Shown here piece after piece: positions 16,693 to 24,549 of a stretch of DNA of 31,373 bases (position 1 is the stretch's first letter; the number at the start of each line of letters is the position of its first letter). The position numbers and the translations under genes are program-made. Below the pieces are notes generated by a model. It was given only the letters and a program-made list of their open reading frames with translations, was not told the origin of the DNA and made no database searches. This DNA is from JBBTDV01 sp038042605 (GTDB taxonomy: Bacteria > Bdellovibrionota > UBA1018): assembly GCA_964358645.1 (NCBI GenBank), contig CAYHPW010000030.1, positions 1-31,373 of the forward strand. Direction: 5' to 3'.

Positions 16693-17625
16693 ATGAAAGA
16701 TTCGTCTACTTCATTATTTGATCGTTTTTTAGGAGCCATCACCGCCAATATCGGAGCTAAAATAATATCAGTGTTGATAGCTGTTGTTTTTTGGATGGTG
16801 GTGCTTGCATCTAAGAATGTTGAAGTGTCCAAAGAAATCCCACTACAAATAGTTGCGCCTATTGATTCTATGGTAGCGAATGACCTTCCAAGTAGCGTGA
16901 CATTCAAGCTTTCCGGTCCGAAGGCTTTTTTGAGGACAGCGCTTGATCGTCGTGAGGATCCGATCATGGTTGATTTGAGCGGCGCAAAACCCGGCCTGGT
17001 CACTTATCGGTTTTTTTCCGACAATATACGCGTTCCAATCGGTGTCAAAGTTCTCTCTATTAATCCAGCAGCTATTTTAATCAAACTTGATCAGGTTAAG
17101 AAAAAGGAAGTGCCTGTACGGGTAGAGCTTCGTGGCAGCGCGCCCGAGGGTTTTCGTGTTGCTAAGACGTTGGTTCGCCCTGAGGTGGTACGAATCAAGG
17201 GGCCTGAATCCCGTATCGATGCTGTTACCGAAGTATCGACTATGCCCATTGATGTGTCGCGCTTAAAACAAAGTGTTGATTACCAGGTGGCAATGGATAT
17301 GTCGCGGCTTAATGTCCAGTTGGATGGATCACTTCCACATGTGATGGTTGAAATCGAACCTATTTCTGCAAACTATCGCATTAAAAATGTTGAAGTCAGG
17401 GTGCTGACTAATCTAGGCGTGCGTCTTCATGAAAAAACAGTGACAGTTTTGGTGAGGGCAGAAGCCAAGGACCTCAAGCTTTTAGACAGAAATCATGTAT
17501 ATGCAATTGTGGATTTGAGCGGGAAACCAAAGGGAAAATATGTTGAAGCCGTCAGAGTAACTTTGCCTGAAGAAGTAGGTTTTGTTAAAACGGTGCCTGA
17601 GCGTGTGAGTGTTACTCTTTATTGA
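16693..17625 (+). CDS. cdaR: YbbR-domain protein CdaR, regulator of CdaA
   Basis: The product is 310 residues with a single N-terminal membrane anchor (about 20-40, ISVLIAVVFWMVVLA). It is followed by extracytoplasmic YbbR repeats, visible as recurring segments such as SVTFKLSGPKAFLRTAL, VPVRVELRGSAPEGFRVAK and VRIKGPESRIDAVTEVST. CdaR binds CdaA in the membrane and adjusts its activity in Gram-positive bacteria. Here that role is inferred from position 4 bases after cdaA and just before glmM. Confidence 0.9.
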   Translation: MKDSSTSLFDRFLGAITANIGAKIISVLIAVVFWMVVLASKNVEVSKEIPLQIVAPIDSMVANDLPSSVTFKLSGPKAFLRTALDRREDPIMVDLSGAKPGLVTYRFFSDNIRVPIGVKVLSINPAAILIKLDQVKKKEVPVRVELRGSAPEGFRVAKTLVRPEVVRIKGPESRIDAVTEVSTMPIDVSRLKQSVDYQVAMDMSRLNVQLDGSLPHVMVEIEPISANYRIKNVEVRVLTNLGVRLHEKTVTVLVRAEAKDLKLLDRNHVYAIVDLSGKPKGKYVEAVRVTLPEEVGFVKTVPERVSVTLY

Positions 17626-17659
17626 TTTAAAGACATAGTTTGCGAGGGAGTATTGAGAG

Positions 17660-19090
17660 ATGGGCAATAACAAGGCTAAGTTATTTGGGACAGACGGCAT
17701 CAGGGGGCTTGCAAATGAGTTCCCGATGACAAGTGAGATAGCCATGGCCGTAGGCAGAGCTGTCGGTCATGTTTTGCAGAAGAGCGTTTTACCACTCGTT
17801 AAAAGTTCAGTACCAGTGGGTTTGAAGCCATTGGAGTCTAGCAAGTCGGTGCGTAGGGCTAAGATCGTTGTAGGGAAAGACACTCGCCTTTCCGGTTACA
17901 TGATCGAACAGGCTATTGCTTCTGGGATTTGTTCGATGGGAGCTGATGTTATATTCATTGGGCCGTTACCGACGCCGGGAGTGGCATTTGTAACTCAGAG
18001 TATGCGTGCGGATGCGGGTATCATGATTTCTGCTTCTCATAATCCATATTACGACAATGGTATTAAGATTTTTTCAGCGGATGGTTACAAGCTCCCTGAC
18101 GAAATGGAGGCCGAAATCGAGAGGTTGGTTCTTACCAGCCCACATGAGCTTGATAAGTCGCGGCCTACCGCTGATCTGGTTGGCAAGGCATACCGGATTG
18201 ACGACGTATACGGACGCTATATAGTTTTTTTAAAAAGCCTTGTTCCAAAAGAGATGGATTTTCTTGGCATTAGAATAGTTCTCGATTGTGCTAACGGTGC
18301 CACTTATAAATTAGCTCCACTGGTTTTTGAGGAACTAGGAGCTGAAGTAATTAAACGTGGTGTTAGTCCTAACGGATTAAATATTAACGACAAATGTGGT
18401 GCATTACATCCCGAAGCGATTGCGGGTGCGGTTGTGGAATACCGGGCCGATATAGGCATATCACTGGATGGTGATGGAGATCGCTGCATGCTTTCTGATG
18501 AGAATGGCGAAATCGTAGATGGAGATCAGATCATAGGTTTATGTGCGCTACAGATGGCGGAAGAGAAGACTCTGCGGAAAAATACCGTTGTTACCACGCC
18601 GATGTCAAATTACGGCCTAGAGCTGACACTCAGGGAAAAAGGCATATCAATGGTACGTGCACAAGTCGGTGACAGGTATATCGTGGAGACTATGCGCAAG
18701 AATGGCTACAATCTTGGAGGCGAGCAATCAGGGCATGTTATTTTTTTGGATCAGTCAACCACCGGTGACGGTATTGTTGCGGCCCTTAAGGTTCTGGAAG
18801 CCATGCGTGTGACCGGCAAGAGGCTTTCAGAACTCAAGAAGGCTGTTAAGCTTTTCCCGCAAGTAATAGAGAATGTCAGGGTTAGCAGGAAAGAGCCGTT
18901 TGAAAACCATTCTGAGATTGCCAAGGAAATCGCGATAGCACAAAACGCGCTGATGAACCGCGGACGGGTATTCGTGAGATACTCAGGTACAGAGCCGCTT
19001 GCAAGGATAATGGTTGAAGGTGAAGATAAAGAAAAAATACATATGTATGCGAGACGTATTGCGGATAGCGTCCAGCGGATTTTAGGATGA
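17660..19090 (+). CDS. glmM: Phosphoglucosamine mutase
   Basis: The enzyme converts glucosamine-6-phosphate to glucosamine-1-phosphate for UDP-GlcNAc synthesis. FGTDGIRG is at 9-16, the phosphoserine loop ISASHNP has S126, the metal loop DGDGDR is at 270-275, GEQSGH is the sugar-binding loop, and RYSGTEPLARIMVE binds phosphate. It has 476 residues against about 445 usually. The excess is an insert of some 20-25 residues between VGHVLQ and VVGKDTR (about 41-66). A GAGGGAG lies about 9 bases before the ATG. It follows cdaR by 34 bases and abuts pdxJ. Confidence 0.96.
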   Translation: MGNNKAKLFGTDGIRGLANEFPMTSEIAMAVGRAVGHVLQKSVLPLVKSSVPVGLKPLESSKSVRRAKIVVGKDTRLSGYMIEQAIASGICSMGADVIFIGPLPTPGVAFVTQSMRADAGIMISASHNPYYDNGIKIFSADGYKLPDEMEAEIERLVLTSPHELDKSRPTADLVGKAYRIDDVYGRYIVFLKSLVPKEMDFLGIRIVLDCANGATYKLAPLVFEELGAEVIKRGVSPNGLNINDKCGALHPEAIAGAVVEYRADIGISLDGDGDRCMLSDENGEIVDGDQIIGLCALQMAEEKTLRKNTVVTTPMSNYGLELTLREKGISMVRAQVGDRYIVETMRKNGYNLGGEQSGHVIFLDQSTTGDGIVAALKVLEAMRVTGKRLSELKKAVKLFPQVIENVRVSRKEPFENHSEIAKEIAIAQNALMNRGRVFVRYSGTEPLARIMVEGEDKEKIHMYARRIADSVQRILG

Positions 19091-19093
19091 ACC

Positions 19094-19840
19094 ATGCCCC
19101 CACGTCTAGGTGTTAACATTGACCACATCGCTACTCTCAGGCAATTAAGGAGGACTCCTTATCCTGATATATTGAGTGCCGCACGTTTGGTGGAAGAGGC
19201 TGGAGCGCAACAGATAACTGTCCACTTGCGCGAGGACAGAAGGCATATACAGGATTTGGATATCAAGGCACTACGTGCTTCGCTGCATGTGGTCTTAAAC
19301 ATGGAGATGTCAATCTCGGAAGAGATTGTAAGGTTCGCATGCAGAATGGTTCCGGATTGGGCTTGCCTAGTTCCGGAAAAAAGAAATGAAGTCACCACTG
19401 AAGGTGGGCTTGATCTTTCCAAGAACACAAAGCGTATTGCAGAAGTGATCAGTAAGCTCAAAAAAGCCGGGATTAAAATTAGTTGTTTTATTGAACCCGA
19501 TGAAAAACAGGTTAAAAAAAGCAAAGAGATTGGAGCTGATGCCATTGAACTTCATACTGGCAGATTCTCACTTGCATCACAGAGAGGCTTCGGAACCCGT
19601 TCTCCGGCTGTTCTTAAGTCCGAGCTTGCACGTATAAAGAAATCCGCTGAGCTTGCCCGCAAGATTGGGCTCGGTGTTCATGCTGGACATGGACTGGATT
19701 ACGATAATGTTCGCATATTGGCGGCACTTGAGTATTTAATTAATGAATACAATATCGGGCATTCCATTGTTTGTAGAGCTGCACTTGTAGGACTTGGACG
19801 TGCGGTTCGTGAAATGATATCAGCTATCGTTGCGCCGTAA
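19094..19840 (+). CDS. pdxJ: Pyridoxine 5'-phosphate synthase
   Basis: The enzyme condenses 1-deoxyxylulose 5-phosphate with 3-amino-2-oxopropyl phosphate in the DXP-dependent PLP pathway. The 248-residue TIM barrel shows the opening RLGVNIDHIATLRQLR, HLREDRRHIQDLDI, VTTEGGLDL, IELHTGRFS and GLGVHAGHGLDYDN, all diagnostic. AGGATG overlaps the glmM stop and serves as ribosome-binding site with the ATG 3 bases after that stop. This suggests coupled translation. Confidence 0.97.
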   Translation: MPPRLGVNIDHIATLRQLRRTPYPDILSAARLVEEAGAQQITVHLREDRRHIQDLDIKALRASLHVVLNMEMSISEEIVRFACRMVPDWACLVPEKRNEVTTEGGLDLSKNTKRIAEVISKLKKAGIKISCFIEPDEKQVKKSKEIGADAIELHTGRFSLASQRGFGTRSPAVLKSELARIKKSAELARKIGLGVHAGHGLDYDNVRILAALEYLINEYNIGHSIVCRAALVGLGRAVREMISAIVAP

Positions 19841-19860
19841 TTACGTAGGAAAGGACTGAT

Positions 19861-21462
19861 ATGTTGTCATCCATGATGAGAATATGTACCGCATCGGAGA
19901 TGAAAGAGTTGGATGAACTTGCAGAATCCGGATACGGCCTGGATTCGGCAATTCTGATGGAAAATGCAGGCCGTGCTGCTGCTCAGACTATTTTGGAACG
20001 CTTCCCGTTTGCAGGACGCGATACTGAGGTGCTGATTTTTGCTGGGAAAGGTAATAACGCCGGTGATGCGTTCGTGGTGGCAAGAAGGCTGTTGTGCCTG
20101 GATAGACGTGTCCGTGTTTTCCATCTTGAAAAAGAATCCGGCTATAAGGGTCCGGCACATAAAAATTTCCAAGTATTGAAGCGGATGAAGGCAAAACTGA
20201 TGCATTTGGAAGTTGCTTCTGATCTTCAATCATTTTTCGAAACTTCCGCAGCAAAATTCACGATCGTAGATGGATTGCTCGGGACTGGCCTAAAGGGCGG
20301 ATTGGAAGGTATTTTTTACGACACAGTGGAGATGATAAACAACCTGAAATGCCCGGAAGTAATTTCTCTGGATATCCCAAGCGGTGTTAACGGAGACAGC
20401 GGCGTAATTCACGGGACTTCCATACTGGCGACGATGACAGTGTCGTTTGGCTTTCCTAAGTTGGGCCATTTCTTGCCCCCTGGTGCGGCAAGGCGTGGTG
20501 AACTCGTTAATGTTGATATTTCCTTACCTCCTCGTTTCAGGCGTGAGGGCGATAAATTTTTGCTGATGAAAGGTCCGATGGGTGCATGGTTAAAGGAACG
20601 TGACCGGTACGGGCATAAGAATTCGTTCGGTCACACATTGCTGATTGGAGGCAGCCCAGGTCGGATAGGCGCAATTACCATGGCAGCCAGGGCATGCCAT
20701 AGGCTTGGGACAGGACTTGTGACAGTAGCGAGCTGGGAAGACGTTTTCGATACTTTGTTGATTAAGCTGCCGGATGAAACCATGGCTGTGCCACTTAAGT
20801 GGAGTGGCCCTGATTATGAATCGGTGAAGCGTATCATACCGACTTTTTCATGTGTGGTGGTTGGGCCTGGTCTTGGTTTGCGTCCTGAAGGCAAAGATCT
20901 TTTAAGTGAACTGCTTTGTTTCTATGAAGGCCCAGTTGTTTTAGATGCCGATGCACTTAATTTAATAGCTGATTACAAGCTTCATAATTTACTGGTGAAG
21001 AGGCGTTCCCCTACGGTGCTTACGCCTCATCCAGGAGAGATGTCGAGATTGCTTGGTATATCCAAAGATGAAGTTACCTCTGATCCTATTAAAACGGTTC
21101 GCATGGCAGTATCAGCGACACATGCTGTTGTTGTTCTTAAAGGGGCGGCCACCATTATTGGTTCCGTTGAAAATATTCTTTATTTGAATCATTATCCAAA
21201 CGACGGTATGGCCACAGCAGGTTCGGGGGATGTCTTGGCAGGTATGATAGGAGGGCTTCTTGGTCAGAGGATGGATCCGTTTCAAGGCACTTTATTGGCA
21301 ATATACCTGCATAGCCTTGCCGGTGATTTCGCCGCAAAAGCACTTGGCCATCGCAGCATGACCGCTCCAGACATCATCAATAATATCAGCAATGCGATAA
21401 AGGATATCAAAATTGTCCAAGAACCGACGCTCCCGGTGGAAGGCCGTGCAAGGCTGCTCTGA
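19861..21462 (+). CDS. nnrD: Bifunctional NAD(P)H-hydrate epimerase / ADP-dependent NAD(P)H-hydrate dehydratase
   Basis: The enzyme repairs damaged NAD(P)HX. The N-terminal YjeF-N half (about 1-225) has MENAGRAAAQ, FAGKGNNAGDAFVVAR and SLDIPSGVNGDSG. The C-terminal ribokinase-like half begins near residue 250 (KNSFGHTLLIGGSPG) and carries VVLDADALNL, LTPHPGEMSRLLG and the ATAGSGDVLAGMIGG loop. The 533 residues match the usual fused length. AGGAAAGGA precedes the ATG; ATG codons at 19873 and 19876 are also in frame. Its end overlaps tsaE by 50 bases if the TTG start of tsaE is used. Confidence 0.96.
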   Translation: MLSSMMRICTASEMKELDELAESGYGLDSAILMENAGRAAAQTILERFPFAGRDTEVLIFAGKGNNAGDAFVVARRLLCLDRRVRVFHLEKESGYKGPAHKNFQVLKRMKAKLMHLEVASDLQSFFETSAAKFTIVDGLLGTGLKGGLEGIFYDTVEMINNLKCPEVISLDIPSGVNGDSGVIHGTSILATMTVSFGFPKLGHFLPPGAARRGELVNVDISLPPRFRREGDKFLLMKGPMGAWLKERDRYGHKNSFGHTLLIGGSPGRIGAITMAARACHRLGTGLVTVASWEDVFDTLLIKLPDETMAVPLKWSGPDYESVKRIIPTFSCVVVGPGLGLRPEGKDLLSELLCFYEGPVVLDADALNLIADYKLHNLLVKRRSPTVLTPHPGEMSRLLGISKDEVTSDPIKTVRMAVSATHAVVVLKGAATIIGSVENILYLNHYPNDGMATAGSGDVLAGMIGGLLGQRMDPFQGTLLAIYLHSLAGDFAAKALGHRSMTAPDIINNISNAIKDIKIVQEPTLPVEGRARLL

Positions 21463-21883
21463 AAATTCACTCCGTGCCTTAGCTGTGCAATTGGCTTCCA
21501 AACTTGGAGTGGGTTGCAGGGTTATGCTTGAAGGCCAACTTGGTGCTGGAAAAACCACTTTTGCTGTTAGTTTGCTAGAAGCCTTGGGTGTTCAGCAGAA
21601 GTTGAAGGGGAGCCCTTCATTTCCTATCGTATATGAGTATTCCTACTCGCACGGGAAAATAGCACATATTGATTTTTTCAGACTTCGTTCAGAAATGGAG
21701 ATAGAGGAAGTCGGCATACACACTTATTTCTGGGATCCAAAATGCATCACCATTGCGGAGTGGATATCGCTTTGTCCGAAGTTTGAAAGATCTGTTTTAA
21801 GTGATGGCATCAATTGGAAAGTAAAAATCTCCTTTTGTGATAACCAGCCGGATAAACGCGACTTGGTTATTGATAGGTGCTGA
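21413..21883 (+). CDS. tsaE: tRNA threonylcarbamoyladenosine biosynthesis ATPase TsaE
   Basis: TsaE is the P-loop ATPase that supports the TsaBD complex in forming t6A37. The frame has a Walker A motif GQLGAGKTTF, then a helix and the family segment SPSFPIVYEY (usually SPTF.LV.EY) and IAHIDFFRLRSEMEIEEVGI, ending with IAEWISLCP. The TTG start at 21413 has AAAGGA 8 bases upstream. A GTG at 21446, inside the frame, would shorten the protein by 11 residues and reduce the overlap with nnrD. It ends 11 bases from the convergent unknown gene. Confidence 0.9.
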   Translation: MSKNRRSRWKAVQGCSENSLRALAVQLASKLGVGCRVMLEGQLGAGKTTFAVSLLEALGVQQKLKGSPSFPIVYEYSYSHGKIAHIDFFRLRSEMEIEEVGIHTYFWDPKCITIAEWISLCPKFERSVLSDGINWKVKISFCDNQPDKRDLVIDRC

Positions 21884-21894
21884 TTTGATAGATG

Positions 21895-22734
21895 TTAAGC
21901 AGCATTTTTCCGATGAAGCGGCGATACAAGCAAAGGTAGCACTGCCACGAGATCAGATATTAGGCTTTTTTCCGAGACAACCGCCAATATTCCGCGACAC
22001 GCGTTTAATGGTCCAGTGCGGATTAAGAGAAGCCATTCATCTGGCATAATTCCGAATGCAGCTCTCATTAGGTTTCTTGTGCTTTGTAGGTTTGTTGCGG
22101 TCCCTGGAGGTGATAATTCAGCAAAGCCAGCTTTAGTGAAGTAGTTCCATAATTCAGGGCTTATCATTGGATCCCAGCAAAGACCTTCCCAGATACTTGA
22201 TCTATCACCAGGGTTTAATGCTGCTGTGCTGATAAAATGCGGTACCGGTGAATTTGGTTTCGGTGGTGAAATAGTAAGAAACAAAGAGCTGGTAGCGCCT
22301 TTTTCAATAAGGGAAATAAGACCTTTCCCTATAGGGTCGCTACCACGCAAAAGTGTATCCTTTTCCCATAAAATCAACTTCTTAGATTGTGATGACGTTG
22401 TTGATAATCTGCGCTTTGCTCGCTTAATTATAATCTTATGTTTGTTATGATCGATCAGCTTATCTTTATGGTCTTCGTTTTGTTCTAGGGTAATGACATC
22501 ACTGATTTCCATGCTTGTCTTGTCATTATGATTAGTTTCTAGCTCCACGCCTTTTTCATGTGAGATGGATATCGTGTCGCAACTCTTTGATTTAGAAAGA
22601 CTTTTTCTAATCATGAGACGTGAGACGCTCGGTATGGAAGGCTCTTCACAGGTGGGACGGTTGGAGTCCTCCAATGCAATAGTAGGCTCACTTAAATCAT
22701 TGTTTTTCTTTTCGTTTGCCATAAGACAAAACAA
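21895..22734 (-). CDS. Unknown two-part protein: disordered N-terminus plus conserved-looking C-terminal domain
   Basis: I do not recognise a family. The first ~135 residues are low in hydrophobics and rich in Ser, Lys, Asp and Glu, so probably disordered; they include a basic patch (KIIIKRAKRRLSTTSSQSKK). The last ~140 residues look globular: LLRGSDPIGKGLISLIEKGA, LFLTISPP, SIWEGLCWDPMISPELWNYF, then FGIMPDEWLLLIRTGP and GILAVVSEKSLISDL. These are strands and helices reminiscent of a small sensor-type alpha/beta fold, but unassigned. The TTG start at 22734 is supported by AGAGGAAGG 6 bases upstream; an ATG (first base 22722) is the alternative. It is convergent with tsaE and divergent from the Rrf2 gene. 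Confidence 0.6.
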   Translation of the reverse strand: MFCLMANEKKNNDLSEPTIALEDSNRPTCEEPSIPSVSRLMIRKSLSKSKSCDTISISHEKGVELETNHNDKTSMEISDVITLEQNEDHKDKLIDHNKHKIIIKRAKRRLSTTSSQSKKLILWEKDTLLRGSDPIGKGLISLIEKGATSSLFLTISPPKPNSPVPHFISTAALNPGDRSSIWEGLCWDPMISPELWNYFTKAGFAELSPPGTATNLQSTRNLMRAAFGIMPDEWLLLIRTGPLNACRGILAVVSEKSLISDLVAVLPLLVSPLHRKNAA

Positions 22735-22740
22735 TAAAGA

Positions 22741-22749
22741 CCTTCCTCT
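22741..22749 (-). promoter_or_regulatory. Ribosome-binding site favouring a TTG start for the unknown gene
   Basis: On the minus strand AGAGGAAGG is followed, after six bases (TCTTTA), by TTG at 22734, the proper spacing. The in-frame ATG at 22722 is 18 bases from the same site. Confidence 0.5.
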
Positions 22750-22779
22750 TTTTTTTTCGGTTATATAAGATAAAAACTA

Positions 22780-22795
22780 AACTAGAATATTAGTT
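22780..22795. promoter_or_regulatory. Candidate operator palindrome upstream of the Rrf2 regulator
   Basis: AACTA-N6-TAGTT is a perfect 5-base-arm palindrome about 70 bases before the regulator's ATG, adjacent to a TTGACG (22794-22799) that could be a -35 box. Rrf2 proteins commonly bind palindromes in their own promoter. No convincing -10 box at 17 bases was found, so the assignment is tentative. Confidence 0.3.
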
Positions 22796-22862
22796 GACGT
22801 ATAAGATATGACATGATACGCCCTGTATAACGAAAGGTAAGAGGGAAAGGGAGAAAAGGAAT

Positions 22863-23381
22863 ATGCGCTTAACTTCAAAAGGACGATACGCGGCAAGAGC
22901 TATTTTGGATCTGACATTCAACTCAAATGGTCGACCAGTCAGATTGCAGGAAATTTCTGAACGCCAGAACATTTCACTTCATTATTTGGAACAGCTTTTC
23001 CGACGCTTACGCAAAGGTTCTGTTGTAAAAAGTGTCCGCGGGCCAGGTGGTGGATATGTACTCGCCAGGTCAATGGATGAAATTTCAGTTAAAGATGTCT
23101 TGCTAAGTGTTGGAGAAAATATCAATCCTGCGCGTGATCTGATCGGCACCGGAGATCTGAATAGTGACACTGTGGAGTTCGTACTAACTAAAACTTATTT
23201 TGAGAATCTCGGTTTGATCATGCAGGAATATTTGACCACCACTTCAGTAGGTGACTTGATTCGCAAAGCACGTGGTACTCAGGAACTGCCAAAAGCAGTT
23301 GGGGAAGCGCTTGGAACAGGTGTGTTCCAGCAAGCCCCCGTGTCTCAACCAAATGTCGGCAAGGGACGCGATATATCTTGA
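22863..23381 (+). CDS. Rrf2-family transcriptional regulator, IscR-like but without cluster cysteines
   Basis: The product is 172 residues. The winged-helix part is almost textbook IscR: MRLTSKGRYAARAILDL, ISERQNISLHYLEQLFRRLR and SVRGPGGGYVLAR. IscR holds a [2Fe-2S] cluster through three cysteines and a histidine in the region after GEVI..V. Here the matching stretch (84-125) reads SVGENINPARDLIGTGDLN and onward with no cysteine, and the whole protein contains none. It therefore cannot sense Fe-S status through the known site; it may act like apo-IscR or like CymR, the Firmicutes Rrf2 regulator upstream of a desulfurase-mnmA pair. The C-terminal tail past residue 138 looks flexible. The desulfurase start lies inside its last codons. 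Confidence 0.9.
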   Translation: MRLTSKGRYAARAILDLTFNSNGRPVRLQEISERQNISLHYLEQLFRRLRKGSVVKSVRGPGGGYVLARSMDEISVKDVLLSVGENINPARDLIGTGDLNSDTVEFVLTKTYFENLGLIMQEYLTTTSVGDLIRKARGTQELPKAVGEALGTGVFQQAPVSQPNVGKGRDIS

Positions 23382-24549
23382 TTGGAATGCCGGAGCGCCA
23401 CTACACCCTGAATCCGTAAAGGCACTTTCAGGCCTATTGGAAAGCAGGGTAGCTCTCACGGGTAACCCTTCAAGTATTCATTCATACGGAAGAAGGGTTA
23501 AGTGTATCCTTTCTGATGCGCGAGAGAGCATTTCCTGGTCGTTGGGGAATGGGATTAGACCCGAACAGATTTTTTTTACCCCCTCTGGAACAGAAGCAAA
23601 TCAAATAATAATTCGTTCAGTACTAGAAAGCGCTATCGCTGCCAAGGGAGAGTCAGGGAAAAACCATGTGCATTGGATCACCACTGGTGTTGAACATGCC
23701 TCAACGCTGAGAATGATTGAGTGGGCAAAGACATTAGGAGTGAGTGTAAGTTTACTGCCTGTTACGAAAGACGGGCGGCCGGATATAAGTGTTTTGCCAG
23801 AAATGTTGATGGATGAGACTGCGCTTATAAGTGTTATATGGGTAAATAACGAAACTGGTGTGATTAGTGACGTCAACAGTCTTTTTAAGGTGGCTTCCAA
23901 AAAAAACATCTTTCTCCATCTGGACGGTGCGCAGGCATGGGGAAAACAACCTTTGTCATTAGATCCGGGTATGGCATTGGCCGTATCATTATCTGGATGT
24001 AAGATTGGGGCGCTTTCTGGAACCGGAGCTTTATGGATTACTGATAGTGCGCGTGAGAAAATACGGGAAACAGATTTTCGTGTAGGCACTGAAAATGTTC
24101 TTGGTATAGCAACGCTCGGGGCGGTGGCAAGAGTTTTAAATCCAGAAGCATGGGCAAAAAAAGTTAGGCCGATCATGGATTATTTGGAAGATGCGGTTTG
24201 CAGAAACATAGACGGCGTAATCATCAATGGTTCTGCTAATGACCGAGTTGCCAATACATCGAATTTTACTTTTGATGGAATAGAAGGCGAAGGCCTTGTA
24301 ATGGCGCTTGATTTGGCTGGGTTTTCGGTAAGCGCCGGTTCTGCCTGCTTGAGTGGCAAGACGGATCCATCTCATGTGCTTTTGGCTATGGGGAGGACGC
24401 GCGCGCAGGCCAAGGCATCCATTAGGGTATCGATCGGCGAAAGTACGAGACTTGATTGTATTGAAGAATTTTTAAATGTACTTTATGTAACTGTTAAGCA
24501 TTTACGTGAGACGCAAACAAGATGGCGAAAGATGGGGTGCGCTCCATGA
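23353..24549 (+). CDS. Cysteine desulfurase (NifS/IscS family, class V aminotransferase)
   Basis: This is a PLP enzyme that removes sulfur from cysteine as a persulfide. Using ATG 23353 it has 398 residues, overlapping the regulator by 29 bases. Visible features are the opening IYLDWNAGAPLHPE, SGTEANQ (78-84), EHAS (114-117), the PLP-interacting D191 and Q194 in HLDGAQAW, the PLP lysine K217 in SGCKIGALSGTG, and the catalytic cysteine C332 in SAGSACLSG. The residue before the lysine is Cys216, where the family normally has His in the HK pair. With mnmA overlapping downstream and no iscU, a dedicated role in tRNA thiolation is likely, like YrvO in Bacillus. An upstream GTG at 23272 is possible but would overlap the regulator by 110 bases. 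Confidence 0.9.
   Translation: MSARDAIYLDWNAGAPLHPESVKALSGLLESRVALTGNPSSIHSYGRRVKCILSDARESISWSLGNGIRPEQIFFTPSGTEANQIIIRSVLESAIAAKGESGKNHVHWITTGVEHASTLRMIEWAKTLGVSVSLLPVTKDGRPDISVLPEMLMDETALISVIWVNNETGVISDVNSLFKVASKKNIFLHLDGAQAWGKQPLSLDPGMALAVSLSGCKIGALSGTGALWITDSAREKIRETDFRVGTENVLGIATLGAVARVLNPEAWAKKVRPIMDYLEDAVCRNIDGVIINGSANDRVANTSNFTFDGIEGEGLVMALDLAGFSVSAGSACLSGKTDPSHVLLAMGRTRAQAKASIRVSIGESTRLDCIEEFLNVLYVTVKHLRETQTRWRKMGCAP

Noticed and set aside
21837..22049. 70-residue plus-strand frame after tsaE
   Set aside because: It lies mostly opposite the C-terminal coding part of the unknown minus-strand gene, with no ribosome-binding site or recognisable motif.
22807..22831. TATGAC or TATAAC as the -10 box of the Rrf2 operon
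   Set aside because: Neither has a -35 box at 16-18 bases; the TTGACG at 22794 is 7 and 26 bases away, respectively.
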